NCBI GenBank assembly: GCA_033060915.1 | Contig: CM065378.1 | Span: 4,025,001 to 4,089,000 of the forward strand | Direction: 5' to 3' | From: Euryodendron excelsum | Lineage: Eukaryota > Streptophyta > Magnoliopsida > Ericales > Pentaphylacaceae | DNA: 64,000 bases | In this document: positions 45,227-59,465 of the stretch, piece by piece | Numbering within the stretch: position 1 is the first letter of the stretch | Layout: each line of letters begins with the position of its first letter | Notes under the pieces: model-generated | The model's database searches: none | Told to the model about the DNA's origin: nothing | Seen by the model: the letters and a program-made list of their open reading frames with translations, nothing else | Translations under genes and position numbers: made by a program

Positions 45227-48200
45227 GTGAGTGAATAATCGCATTACATTACTTTTTTTAAATTGTTGGTGTTTTCAAAATTTTGTGTGTAGAAATGGTA
45301 GCTGTCTAAAGAAACTAACTTGCAATGCTTTGTTGAATTCAATTTTACGTAGCAGTACCCATTTGGGTGGCAAAAAGGACAAACATCTGAAAATGATGCT
45401 GAAGTTCAGATACCTTAAATGCCTTTCCAAATGCTTGAAAAAGTTATAATCTCAGAACAAACTTTCTCAGCTTCAAAACAAGAAGCTTGGTGTTTTGGAA
45501 ATTCTTCTTTTTTTACCTTCCGTTTATATGTGTGAAATGAATCTGCAATGGTTTGGCAGTTTGAATCTCCATTATGATACCCATTCACTCATTCAGCTTG
45601 CAAAAAGACTAACTGCTGGAAATGCCAAGGAAGCTAAAGTATATAGAAAGCCTTGAATTCAAATGCTTAAAAGGAAATTATCTCAAATGACAGTCTTTAA
45701 GCTTTGCAATAAGAAGCTTGGTATTGCCAAATATTCTTCTTTGTCTTCCCTTTCTCATACGCTTAGTAGAGCAGAGGCCCTTTTAGCTAGCATGCTTTTA
45801 CTGCTACCTTGTTAGTCAGCCATTGAGTATGGGAAAAGTGGTCTAATCCAATCTCGATTTTTCTTTAGGGATAAATGTTTTTGGTTAAGATATTAAAATA
45901 GGGAAATATGGTTCTGGTTTGTGGAATAATGCAATTTAAGTGACACAGGCTAGCCTATCTGTTTTAGTTTCTGCAATTGATCTGCAATGAAAGGGTGGTG
46001 AATTACAGGATTGAAATATGGAAACTATGGTTAGAGTTTGTACAACAATGATCCCTAAGCTTTGAGTTAGATTTTGGTGAAAAAAAAGGTGCTGTTAACT
46101 GTCTTGGGCTGTAAGAAAATCAGCAGACATGAAAAAGAATAGAGGGAAAAAAAGTACACTTCTTGGAGGGCTTGCTTGAAATCCACATCCATACTAATAG
46201 AGGAGTTCTACGCCTTTTTTTTATCTCAGTAAATCATTCACAAAGCTCTAGTCTTGTTTTACAGCCAGCCTTTCTTTTAGATACTTGCATCCTAAGAGAC
46301 ACTTAAAAAGTGTTATATATCCCAATCCCATGACAGATGGTGGTGTCATTGGATGCTTGAGATATCTTTTTGGTTCAGAGATGCGGATGGAGATAAAATT
46401 GACCGGTGGGTACAATTTAAACAAAGTGTTTTTGTTGTTGAGTATGTAATGCATCTTTGTAGTATTGGTAGTACTAATAATACAACATTTTAAGCTTGAG
46501 ATTTTGAGATCAGATGCCTCTTTAACCTCTTGATTGAAGAACTGAAATCATAAAAAATTTGAGAGGTATGGTAGTTAGAAAAAGTAGGTGGATAGTTCAA
46601 CAGGGTGAAAGACCTTCGATCTTGAGACTTTGGCAAGTAGGTGGGCCTTCACATTGTTGAAAGAGGTGGAAGAGTTCATAAGGAGATTTTGTTGTGGATA
46701 CCTAGATCCGATGGGTAGGGGAGAAGTGGATGGAGGCAGAACTAGTCTCAATCAAAGGGAGTTCTTTGAAAGTTGTGGTGAAATGGTCTAATAGGGCAAA
46801 CCTTATAAAAATTCTAAAATTGAAATTCGGGGGAGGTTGGTTGGAGTGGTGGGGGGTTTCTATTGGAGTTCAGCAAAAGATGGAGAAACATACCTTTTTG
46901 ATTTAGCAAAGGTGAAGATGTTGCCGAAAACAATTGTGAAAGTTGTTCCCTCGTCTGTAGGCTGTGACGTGGAGGTGATGCCTTCGCCTTGCAAAGAAAC
47001 ATCTGAGTTCTTGCATTGGCTTTTATTAGGCAGTTTGGAGGGCTATGTTAACAAGGTGCCACTAGCCTTGTCGGTCTAGCTTGGGGTTGATTGAAAATGG
47101 GGAGTGACGATGGGAACTAAAGTTCTTGATTATTGTGGCTTTTGGTATTTATTTGTATTTCCATCACAAGAGGAGGCTAACTGGGTGTTGGCTCAGAGAT
47201 GGATCTTTGACAGTAATAAGTCATCTTGGCTAGGTGTTTGCCATTTGTTGCCAGTCTATGTTGCATGGACTCGGGTACGTGTGTTGGGTGTGGGTATGTG
47301 TCTAATTGTGATTCATTTGATTTCCATGTCCAAGGATACGTAGACATTACATCATAATTATATTTCTTTATACACTAAATTTTCTTTTATTGGATAAAAT
47401 AGTGTTAATAGCTAGAACCTTATCGAACGCAATCCCAGCAACACACTAGTCAGAATGGGTAGGTAGATTGAGTATGTTGATGGGGAAGCATGTGGAACTC
47501 ATCGGGGAGGATAGAGAACAACTGTCGGGTGCGGGTACGTGCCTAAGTGTTGGATTTATCTAATTCTAATGTTCAAGGACATTGGGACCCGGCTAGATTT
47601 CATATTTTTTATATACTTCTTTTGTTTTTTGAAGGTAAAATAACATTTACATCTAAAATATAGCATTTCATACGTAAAATGGAAGGCCTATGCTTAGTTT
47701 TATAGTAAACTCAACTAGTTATACATTCTTGTTAGATATATGTCCAACTAGTGTCGAGTGTCGAGTGTCCGACATGGGTACTTCACGTATATAGAAGAGT
47801 CCAGGTAACATAGGCTAGAGTGATCAAGTTCGAGAGGTGGAGATTAGCCCCGTGGTGGTACGGCTATGAGCCGGGGCTATCCTTCGGACTTAAGGTGGTT
47901 TTGGGCAAGGTCCAAGGCGTTGCAGGCTGTTAAAAAGGAGTTGGGCTCTCTGAGCATCAGTCAAATACAGTAGAGCTAGTAGGCCCATAGGAATCAGTGT
48001 TTGTAAGCCCAATCTTAGTTATAACTTATAATTATAAGATTGTTAAAGTTGTTGAGTTTGTTGGGCTTCCTTTCAACATGAAGCCCAATAGTCACATGCA
48101 GGCTTTACATGGCTATCAAGAAGTAATAAAGGGGAAGGCCCAATTAGGGGTGGGTGAGACTCCAGGTTTTGTTCTTAGAGTTCTTCAGAGAACGAAGCCA

Positions 48201-48600
48201 AGTGAGTTTGGCTGCGAGTCTATTCAACTGTTTAGACTTGGTAGGGTGCAAGCGACGGAGTTGGTTGAAGATTAATTTGGCCAACGTGAGACTATCCCAA
48301 TGGGTGCAGTTGAGGATGTAGGGTCTTTAGCTGATATTTTGGGTTGCAGGGTTGGTGCTTTACCTTCCTCTCGGGCTTCCTTTAGGGTCGTTGCTCAAAG
48401 CTAAAGTAGTGCAGAATACGGTTGTGGAGAGGGTCTAGAAGAGGTCGTATTTGTCCAAAGAGGGAGGCTAACTTTGATTAAGAGAATGCTTTCTAATTCA
48501 CCCACTTATGCTTTATAATTCTTTACCGTAACCGTGCTCGGTGGCAAGGAGGCTAGAGAAGCTACATAGGGGTTTTTTATGGGGAGGATATTAAATATCT

Positions 48601-48631
<31 letters not shown>

Positions 48632-51600
48632 GGTGGTGTGGCGGGGGGGTTTAGGATAGGGTTTGTTGGCCTGGAGAAGAGGGGTTTTGGAGGGTTAGAA
48701 AGCTGGTTGAAATCAATAAGGTGTTGCTAGGGAAGTGGTTATAGTGGTTTGTGGCTGAGAGGGACAGTTTGTGGTGGGAGGTTATCATAGGGCAGTATGG
48801 GCGGGTTTGGGTTGGTTGGTCGACTAGAACAATTAGCACTCCTAGGGTGGGGAATTGTGGAGGGGTATCATGAGAGTGTGGGAGGAGTTGTCAAAGTTTT
48901 CTTCCTTTAAGGTAGGCGATAGAAGGAGGGTGAGATTTGGGTTGGATAGTTGGTGTTAGCACATGCCTTTGAGGGAAGCCAAATATTTTTGAGTTAGCTT
49001 GAGACAAGGAGTCTTTGGTGGAGCAGAACCTTTTATGGGTTTCAGGTGAGGTGGTTTGGAATCCCTATGCAGACGTAATTTTCAGGATACGGAGTTGTTA
49101 GTCTTTTTGGTATGCTTCCAAAGGATTAGGGGAGGGCGATACGCTTTGGATGGTTTCCAAGGATGGTTTGTTTTTTGTCTATTCATTCTACAGATCTCTT
49201 TGTGGGCAGGGAGAGATTTCTTTTCCGTGGAAAGGCATCTGGACGACTAATGCACCCCGAAAGTAGCTTTTTTTCATTTGGACAACGACACTTGAAGTAA
49301 TTTTAACAATGAATAATTTTAGGAAGCAAAAGAAATGTATTTTGGATTGGTGCTATATGTGCAAGGCTAGTGGTGAGATGGTGAATCATCTTCTTCTTCA
49401 TTGTCCAACAGCTAGGGACATTTGGAGCTTATTGTATTCGATTGTTAGGGTGGAGTAGGTAATGCCCTCTTCTCTTAAAGACCTGATTTTGGGGTTAAGG
49501 TTGCCCCAGGAAAAGAGATAGGAGGGTTTGGTTGTCCGCTCCCTCGTGTGTTATGTGGAGCATTTGGCACGAGAGGAATCGAAGAGCATTTCAAGGAGTA
49601 GAGGCTTCAGTGTATTATCCAAAGGGAACCATACTCATTTCCTTGTTTTTTTATCCAAGGGGAGCGGGTTCATTAAGTTTTTCTTCTTTTGTTGACTTTT
49701 TTGGATTGTTTATACATGCCTATAGTTATGTAGGCAATCTCTTTTGTACAAGCTTGCACCCCCTTATCGGCGCCTTTATTCTATATGCTCTTTACTTCTC
49801 ATAAAAAGTAAAAAAGACATACACCATAGCTACTAAAGACTTAAGGAATGCAAAGGCACCAATTCCTTTTGAAGTCTAAGCACAAGGCGCTGCATAAGGA
49901 GTGAACTTGAGTGAAGTAAGGTGCATGTGTAGTAAAAAATCTCTCTTTAAACACACTATTTAGAGTGTTAGATAATTTTGAGTGAAGTAAGGAATCAACC
50001 AGACCATGCATATACACTCACCTTTTGCAAATATATGCACCTATATACACTTAAACACAAATGCATATATGTGCATACAAATATATATAGATTTGCGTGT
50101 GTGCATATATACTCTTGTATGCGGATATATATGTCTATTCCTTATATATGCCTACGTACTAGCTTATGTGTAATGTCAATACAAAGCACCTGAATGTGCA
50201 TCTATATTGCATGCTTGTATGAGTGGATAACAGTATATTTCTTAGGATTCATAATTTTATTTTTCAAAGCCTACACCAAACACTGAACCAAGGTCATCAG
50301 GGAAAAAAAAACTTTTAGTCTTTTTAATTCTTAGAAGGTAATTAATTTTCATTTGATATGCGTGTAAAAGATTTTAGGGTCAACCGAACACCAAAAATTG
50401 CTGAGAACTTTTGGCACATAGGTGATCATCCAATTTTGAAGAAGCATGAACACGAGAATTGGTTAAGCCCCATGTCAGTGTAATTTCTTTTTTGATTTAA
50501 ATAAATAAGTATTACTTGTGTTGGTTTATGGGGCAGAAGCCAGAAACTAGCAATAAACTACATTTGGCCTAGCAAATTTAGTGATGTCTATGGTGAGAAG
50601 TGGATTAATTTCTGCAGGTGGAGAAGAAAAGGTGTCAACCATGGGTTGTTTGAAGGCTGAAGTTTCTATTCAATCTTTATGAAGGTTATCTTGAGAATAG
50701 GTACGTTGGAGGACACATTCATAGTCTTTCACCAAATTGTGACATGCGCAAGTTAAGTGGTAATAGGGATGGAATTCCAGGATCTTGTTTTGAACTCAGC
50801 ACACTAATTCAAAGATGACTTTGGATGGATCCTTTGATGGGGATCGGCCTCTTAAAGTGTATGCTTGGAAAAGCAGGACGTAGAGAACATTCACGTGGGC
50901 CCGACTAATGGACTTATTCCCACATTGGTATAAAATTAGTAGAAACTGCTGTACCCTGCATTAGGGAAAAACTGATTCTTTTATGATCAGGGGCAAATCT
51001 GTAATTTTGGAGACTTAGTTCTGGGTGTGATGTAAGGGAATTGTCTCCATCAGTCTGAGAAAAATTGTTGGGATTGGATGAGAAAAGGATTGTAAGAAGG
51101 GAATGTGGGGTTTTCTTTTACATTAGGCAGTACACTGATGACCTCGCTGAAAACTGGACTATCAACCACGCTCTAAACCATGCACACTATTAGGATTTCT
51201 TAGATACTACAAAAGAAAGCTATCCTAAATTAATTAAAACTCAACTACTTCCAAACAAGTATTAGACTTAGTAAAAAAACTCATAACTAATCTAGCAATC
51301 TGGACAACAAACAAATGTAAATTAGAACAAGATGCTATATACGACACATTGTATATGGTATGAGATTTTATATTTTCACTTGTTTTTTCAATTGGACTTC
51401 AAACCACATATATACCTTATGGACATATTAGCATCAGCAACTCATGCATAAAATTCTGATAATTTTGCTTTTTTTATAAATGCAATTGATTGATTTCATT
51501 TTTTTCTTGTATTTTGTGAAATACACTAATTTACGTCACTGTTTGAACTTTTCCACTTATTTATTTGGTTATTACTGGTGGCATTTTCAATAGAAATAGA

Positions 51601-54600
51601 AGTAGCATATGTCATGAGCTTTAACTTGGTTATGACTGTTGCTACTTGCTGCTTGAACTGTTTTAATCTCCCTTATAAATATAACCAAAATAATAAATAG
51701 ATGGGTAGCCATACCTTTGGATTTAGCAGCCAAAAGTGATTGACGCTGTGCAATTCCTTACCAAGAGTGCAGTTCCGTACCAAGAGTAGAATTCCTTACC
51801 AAGAGTACATAATTTTTCTTGCTGATAAAGGAGTTGAGTGATTCTCTCCCCCCCTTATTTTTGTACTAATGAGTATAATGCTGGATTGACTACTGTGGAA
51901 GGTTAGTTTTAAGTCTCTTAATGGTGCAATCTATGTGACATGGACTCTTCTAAAATGTATGAAGTACTTGTATCAAACTCTTGACACTTGGATACGGGAA
52001 TGGATATAGATACATGTCCGACATGTATTGTTGGACATTCACCTAACATAATTGTCAAGTAATTCGAGTTTACAATAGAAATATGAATAAAAATTTCATT
52101 CACCTAACTCTTCTAAAATGTATGGAGTACCTGTGTCAAACTCTCAGCACTTGGATATAGGTGTGGGTATGGATACGTTTTCGACATGTATTGTTGGACA
52201 TTCAACTAACATAACTGTCAAGTAATTCGAGTTTACCATAGAAATATGAATAAAACTTTCATATTATGGATGAAGTGCTCTATAGCACTTTGTAAAATGT
52301 ATTTTTTCCTTAGAAAAACAGAAGTATATTAAGAAAGATGAATATTTTGTCGTGTCCCCATGTCAACATGAGAATAAGATGAATGTGACACTTCGACGAA
52401 TACCGTGCTTGACAAATGTACTTGAGTTCGGATGCAGTCAATAAAATTATATTTGTATGAGAAGATGAATACTTCTTTGATCTCTTGCTTTTTCTTGGTG
52501 TTGCTACGGAACATATTTGATGTGTGAATGTTATAAGTTTTGAACCCTAGTTTTGTTGAAGATAAGCATCCAGCAAACTTAGGATCCCATGAAGGCTGAT
52601 CACATGATACTTTAAATACTGCTGCATTTTTGTCTTAGACCTGAATTAACAATTGTCAACCTACATGAGGAGCAAAGCTGAAGTTTAATTGAACTCCTTA
52701 GACATGACAATTTCCTGAACCTTCTTATACATATCGTGCTAATGTCAATCTGTGAGGAGGTTTATGGATCATGGTTCATTATAGTAGATCATCATCAATA
52801 GGGCCGGTTAAAAGATCCAGTTTCTTAGTTTTGATAGTGTAACCTTTTTAGCGACAACTTTGTTAATTTTTGTAGTTTGGATTTGCCATTATTGAGTGAA
52901 TGCAAACAGTAGGCTATCCCGGAATTCTTGTGCCATTGGCCTTACCAGTAATGTAATGGGTATTTCACCTTCTGCAAGTTTGCAGTCATTGTAAGTGTGG
53001 CAAGTCAGCCCCATGATTTTGCTCACTCACAAGTTAGTTTTTTAGGAAGATATGTGGAGTGTAGTATGGGATCACGCTGATAAACCATTGATCTATAAAT
53101 TTAGGGCAAGATTCTTCTGATTTAGCATAGGAAATTAATGTGAGAAACGAATGCAATATTATGACTGTTTAGTGAAATATCAATCCATTTGGCCCTTTTT
53201 GTGGTTCTTTTTTTATTTCAAAATCAAAGGTCTCTTTTCTTTCTTTCTTCCTGCACTTTCAGTTATGATGCTACAATTGCTGTCAGATGTGCTTTCTGTG
53301 GAGAAGTCACCCGTGAAGTACTTTATTGAAGAAATGCATAGTGGAAATTCCTTACGGAGCACAACTACTCTAGCAAATGATAAAGAACGGGAAAAAGTAT
53401 ACGATACTATGTTCCGCTTGCCATGGCGATGTGAACTGGTAATATTGGTTCTTCTATCATAATCTTACAGGAAAATTAAAAGTGTGGTGTTTGTGAAAGG
53501 GTAGTACTTTCTAATTATGTAGCTTGTGGGCCCTAGATTGTTATAATTGTCATAGTTAACGTCAAGGATGAGCTCCAGGGGATACGCCCCCCTTTCATGC
53601 TCAAAATGTGCTATGAGGACCAGTTAATTTTTCTAGTCTAAAGTATTAAAGTGCCTTTGGAGTTTGAAAGAGAGCATTCCAATTAAGGATATAATTATGG
53701 GATAAGTAGTTTATTTTGAATTAGATTGACCCCACAACAAGGACTCTTTATGAAGTATTCTTTTGACTACATTTTCTCAGCTTATAGATGTTGGTGTCTT
53801 TGTCTGCTTGGATTCCTTTTTGTCATTGTTAACAATCATGCCAACAAGGATTCTCATCACCTTTTGGAGGCTTTTGAAAACAAGGTCAGTTCCTTGTCTT
53901 GCATAATATACTTGCTTATTTGAGTTTGTCTCTTAAAGCTACCTTTTAGTTCTCAACTTGTACATTGTGTATATTTGTAGAAACAGGTTATTCTGGCTTT
54001 ACTTGTAAAAATCTAGAGACAGCAGTTGTCAAAAAAACTTTTATTAATTATTAGAACAGAAAGATTGTTCCTGACATGATTTTTATTTTTACTTTTGTTT
54101 CTTTCTCAGAGAGCCAACAAGAGCCTTTTCTACCTTAGTGCTCTGCTAGAAGAGCTGGAAGTGTTTTGTTGGATTCTCTGAACACGAGGTGTAAAGAGAC
54201 TTGAGTTCCATTTTCCTTGTTCTTCAACCAAAGTAGATTGGAATAATATCTAATCTTTGGTTAGTGTTTAAATACTGGATACTTGATTGTACTCAAAGTC
54301 TGGCTTCTGGTTTGGTGTTTTTAAATTCGGAGTCACATTAATTATTTGATGTTGCAATTACTTATGGAGATAAAAAAAGAAGCCTTTTGAAGTTTAATTG
54401 AGGTGAAGGGGTTTTATTTATTTAGTTTATTTGTTTCCCAATGAGTCATCTTTAAAATTATATATGCAAGAGTGTTTACAACTAACTGCTATAAAAGCTT
54501 AAGCCGTTAGAGAGGGTGAAATTTTAAGTATTCCCATGATTGACATGGCTCCTCATTTCTAGCCAGACCTCTCCTTGATGATTGGGCCAAACATGAACTT

Positions 54601-57600
54601 ATCTCATAGTTATCCGGCATGTACCATAGGATTCAGTGAGCTTTTGATGCAGGAGGCAGGCCATAAAAGATCAAGAAAGAGTAAAGTTAAAGAAGCAATA
54701 ATTTGAAAATTGCTTGGTTTCAAGCTGAATCTACTTGGGACCAATTGGGATCTTGTGTAATCGAGTTTTTAAGTCTTATTGGAGTCTTGTTTTCAGTTAT
54801 TTACGCTAGGTATTAATATGGCCGTTTCCTTACACATTTTCTTGTATTTCATAACTCAATGGTATTTTGGTAATTTTAGAATTTCCTGGACATGGGCTGT
54901 ATGGGTCACCCATTGGGTTATAATACGGCTCAGGTAACTGGGTCTTTATTTTTGGTTCCCAAATGGTTTTGGATAGGTTTTAGAAGTTAAAAAGTTTAGT
55001 TTCCAATTTCGGAAGCTGAAGTCCTTGGAACTAGAGAACTCTAAAGCTTAGATATGCTTAAGTAATTCTTGTAAGCCAGGCTGGAAAGGAGGGGGACAGC
55101 GAACCTCCTGCCAACAGGCCAATGCGATAACCAGATCTCTCCTTCCTAACACTCATTCATGTTGGGGTTCTTTCCTCTGACCCCCACCCTTACTAAAAAA
55201 GCGAATAGAGCGGGTTTTCACTCGAACCAGGTATGAACAGAGCAAAGTGACTAAATGAGTTCAATCAAAGAGAGAGAGGTCTTTTCACCCTAGATTTGAG
55301 CACTTGATTTCGGCAGTTGGACAAATCGACTATGACGAATCGAGTGTTGCTGTGGAACTCAATCCAGCTGTCTTTCTTTATGAAGGCAGCTTTCTTCATT
55401 CGCCCCAGTTTGAGATTGTGGATCGGAAGCAGCAGCCTTTTGTTTGTTTTTCCTACAGATTCCGCTGTCTGCGCTTCTTGCCTGAGCCTCTCTAGTTTCC
55501 TCGCTTGGCTCACTAGTCTCGTCACCTCTACTATGTAAGACCTTCATTCATGGGCATCCCATTATTTCCTGGCTTCGCTCGCTCTGCTCGTGCAGTTTTT
55601 ATGTTGTCTCTATCTTTATCTGAAAGTCGAAGGCCAACTGCTACAAGCTCAAATTGCTTTGGAACATATTCACAATGCTCTTGACCGTACAGGAACAACC
55701 CTTGGACAGCCCCAAGAAACCCCTAATTGAGTCCAGTCAGTTCCTAACCAAACCCCAACCCGAATAGCCCAGTTTGCTTGCCCCAAGCCTATGGTTTTCA
55801 TCAGAAAGACACTTGGAATAAATGGAAAATGTTCCTAAAGGAAACCACATTACATCGAAGGTGGCTAAAAGTACTAGGACAAAACCTAAACTACGTCTGT
55901 GGGGCCTCATATGACTTTATGTTTGGATCTTCAAAAGTCTGCCATATTGACATTTGACAGTTAGGAAGTACTTCCTTGATCTTTGTTAAAATATTGACCA
56001 TTAGTTGTTAGCTTGAGTGCCATCTCCTGCCTTCCTGAAAGGGTAAGTCACAGTTTGGACTATATGTGTCTTGCTTGTCAAGCGAAGAAAATATTTCTTT
56101 GTAGTACTGCAAATTCAGACTGGTCGACCTAATCCTTTGCAATTTTTGAGCTAAAGCTGGAAGAATATCATTTCGTGCATACTCTCACACGTTTGTTTGG
56201 AAGCAAGAGCAAAGCTAGTTGATTTCATTGAACATGACTTTTGCCTCTAAATCGACGTGTTTGCTTCCATGCTATTGTTGTCGTGTTCTTGTTACTTTTC
56301 TTTCCTTCCTCTTTTTATACTTTTTATAAATTATTTTATTATGGGTGTAATTGACTTGTGGTAGCTTGTAATATCTACAAAACTAGTTTTAGGACTGTGC
56401 TTGTTTTTAATTTTTAGATATATTATTTTTGTTGTAGTGATTTTACATATATAATAAATATAACAATTTGTTTATATTTTAATTTTATGTAATTAATTGT
56501 GTATTCATCTATCTATTTATATTTAATTTAAATTGAATATTAGCATAATTACTTATGTTTTTGTATTTCTATAAAACTATCTACATAAGAATAAAGATGA
56601 ATCATTAGCATAGTAAGAGAATTGATAATTAAAAAGTTCTTTTTACCCATACATTGGCATGAATTTCATAGCAACAATAAATATTCACGAGAATCGAACT
56701 ATCATATACTTGTCACCTAGATAAACACCATAAATACATTAACTAAATAAATACATGAACAGTAGTTTGAAAAATAAATACGGTGAACCAAAGAGACAAC
56801 TGAATTGATTATTTATCATTTTTACTTTTAAGAGAATTGTTTTAGCCAAAACTTTGAGAGCTACTCAAAATAAGCCACCTGTTGCAACTATGGTAATGAT
56901 GGCCTCTTTTTATATGTAGTGTATTTATACATAGATATATATATAACCTAACCATGCTTGTGGCAGGCAGTTTGAGAGGCCTTCTGCATCAGAGCTGTCT
57001 GATTTTGGCTGTTTCATTGTTCTGGCTTGTGGAGTTACTCTTCTTGGACAAACAGGTACAACAAGGAAATTTGGCCCTGTTACTTTTAATTTTCTTTCCC
57101 CCAGTGAATATGTATGCGTACTTGGAGGCAGATATTACATGCTTGATTTATCTTGTTTAGGCAGTGGTTGCATATACTAATATTGTCTTCTTTCTTAATA
57201 TTTTGTTGCTTCAGATATCAGCCTTATATATCATATGATTCGTGGCCAAGGAACAATCAAACTTTATGTGGTGTACAATGTGTTGGAGGTGAGTGGATTA
57301 TTTTGGGACTCTAGCATGCAAGACAAATCAATCTTCTTGCAGGGACTAACTAAAAAATTGACATTGCATGAATAAGCGCTTTATTGACTGTCATTGATTT
57401 TTACGTTTCCGAAATCCCTTTTTAATGACACCCAGATTCTGCATTACCTCTAGCTATACTGTTGGCAAATTTGTTCCTTTTCCTATTTGGAGAATTTTCC
57501 AGGATGTCTTGAAAAAATATTCTCATATAAGCAAGATTAAAGTCAAAATGACAAAGAGAAACAAGGCAAGTAAATCTAAAGTAATGTAAAGTTCTGAAGA

Positions 57601-59407
57601 AAACTAACAATGAAGTTAAAATCGTAACTAATGTTAACACTTATAAAAATAAAATAAAAGGAAATGTTACAAAGACATGAAACCACTGTTTAGTTGCTAA
57701 GAAGTTGTGATCAACACACCTTGTCAGATGTCCTCCAATGTGGTGATCGATTTTCTACATCACCATACTGTGACTAAGAGGGGAAAGATGCAGTTTATAT
57801 TTGAGTAGAGTTAGTAAAGGTAGTAACCATAAATCGACACTAGTTTTCATTGTTTGGAGAAATGTATTCACTGAAGAGTCCCTCCACCCTCCTCCCATCC
57901 TGCTTCTTCATCTGAAGAGAAAAAGAAGAGAACTAAAGCTTTAATGTAAAGAGATTTCTTTCCTATGATAATCAAAGAGACATTGAAGTACAAGAACTAG
58001 AATCTTGTAAATTTTTTTTTTTTTTTGTATTTGCTGAATAAAAGGTTTCGGGAACTATTATTCAAACCAAATGGAGCCTAAGGTAGTCTAGTAGCTTGTA
58101 TGTGGTAACCCTTATACCTACCTGCTTGCAGTTTTGATTGGTCTACACAATGTAGCTAACATGTTTCCTGCATGTCAGGTTTATCAAGATAATAGTCACC
58201 AGCTTTATCAGAGTCTTTCACTTTGTTGCTTCAAAAAGATCTATTTACAAAATTGCACTTCAAAGCTTTAACTCGTTTAGTGCTTTCAGTCTTATTTTTA
58301 GTGGTGGTATGAGCACATATGAAAAGAAAAAGATGGGCATATATGAAATTTCACATGGAGCACACTTTGAGTGTTTGATCAACTTGTTTAGTGCTTTCAG
58401 TCTTATTTTTAGTGGTGGCTTGAGCGAAAATTAGATGACCCTATTTTGGTTTAAAAGTGAAAACATAATCTCCTTGTGGTTTTGGCTTAACTATAAAATG
58501 GATGGAAACCGTTAAGAATTAACGACGATTTTGACACGGGTTATCTCTCTAAAATGGAACATTAAAAAGACGATTTTTTGTCTTTTATGTCAAAATAAAG
58601 GGGGTGTCCTTCGTAGGGGCACTTTGCAGTTAAGTCCAATGGGTTCACTTTTGAACCACGGGGAGGTCATTTGATTTTTGCTCAAATCACAAGGGATTAA
58701 AATTTAATTTTACCCCTTATTTATTTATTTATTTTGGGTTAGAATGTTGGTAAATATATTTACTTATGTTTTATATTGCTTCTTAGGTGTAGGGATGGCA
58801 ACAGATCGGTTTGGAAAACCCTACCCTGCCCCCAACAGGAGACATCCCCCCCAACCCGCCAACCCCAACCCCAACCCCAACTCCCACGGCATTGTACCCA
58901 AACTTGCGACGGGTTGAAACCCTCCACCCCATCCTCATTTATACTAAAGACCTGCACCCGTCCCCTGCATCGCCCTGCCCATCTAGTAAAAGTTCAACGG
59001 TAGAAGAAGACAATCCTCTCTATTTGATGAAATGCAAACACAACTACAATAGATCACAAAAAACCTAGCTTAGAGTCACAGGATAAACTATGTGATGAAC
59101 CACAACAAACACGATTTCACCACCAGCTCTCTTTTCATCACTATCTTATATACCTAAACAGTCATATATAGATATTGATACGTATATATCTACACTCAAA
59201 ACACCTAGAAACATCATTACAAAACCCAGAATTCCCTCAATTGCTCAAATCTTCACGATTCTTGCTCCCAAACAGTAACAAAAGAAAAAACAGAATCAAA
59301 AGCTGGTCACATAGAACACCAAATAAGGCAATAATAAAGAAAAATAAATTCAATATGTGTTTTCCTGAAGAAGGTACTTTGCTAAAAAGATAGCATCTTA
59401 CGGTTAC

Positions 59408-59465
<58 letters not shown>

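Larger units (their letters stand above)
46590..49860 (+). mobile_element. Degenerate LINE with internal deletion
   Basis: The 5' part resembles a plant LINE ORF1 with a DUF4283-type region (FPSQEEANWVLAQRWIFD, about 47155-47215), resuming at 47817 with VIKFERWRLAPWWYGYEPG. After a gap comes the end of ORF2: VARRLEKLHRGFLWGG (about 48540), then NHLLLHCPTARDIWSL (about 49386-49433) and an IWHERNRRAFQGVE zf-RVT-type end (about 49560). The endonuclease and RT core are missing. It ends in a pyrimidine-rich 3'UTR at about 49800. Confidence 0.75.
45227..53286 (+). other. 8.1 kb first intron of POD1
   Basis: It holds a LINE relic (46590-49860), a TIR repeat inside that LINE, and a tandemly duplicated repeat (51931-52262). 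45227-46589, 49861-51744 and 52263-53262 contain no supported gene. Confidence 0.8.
53885..56966 (+). other. 3.1 kb POD1 intron
   Basis: It contains a repeat shared with a later intron (about 54850-54945) and a GC-richer block (55080-55900) of possible organellar or retroelement origin. No gene is supported. Confidence 0.6.

Noticed and set aside
58858..58885. CCAACCCC repeats resembling telomeric DNA
   Set aside because: The unit is not the plant telomere repeat CCCTAAA and it sits in a dispersed GGGATGGCAA-type repeat.
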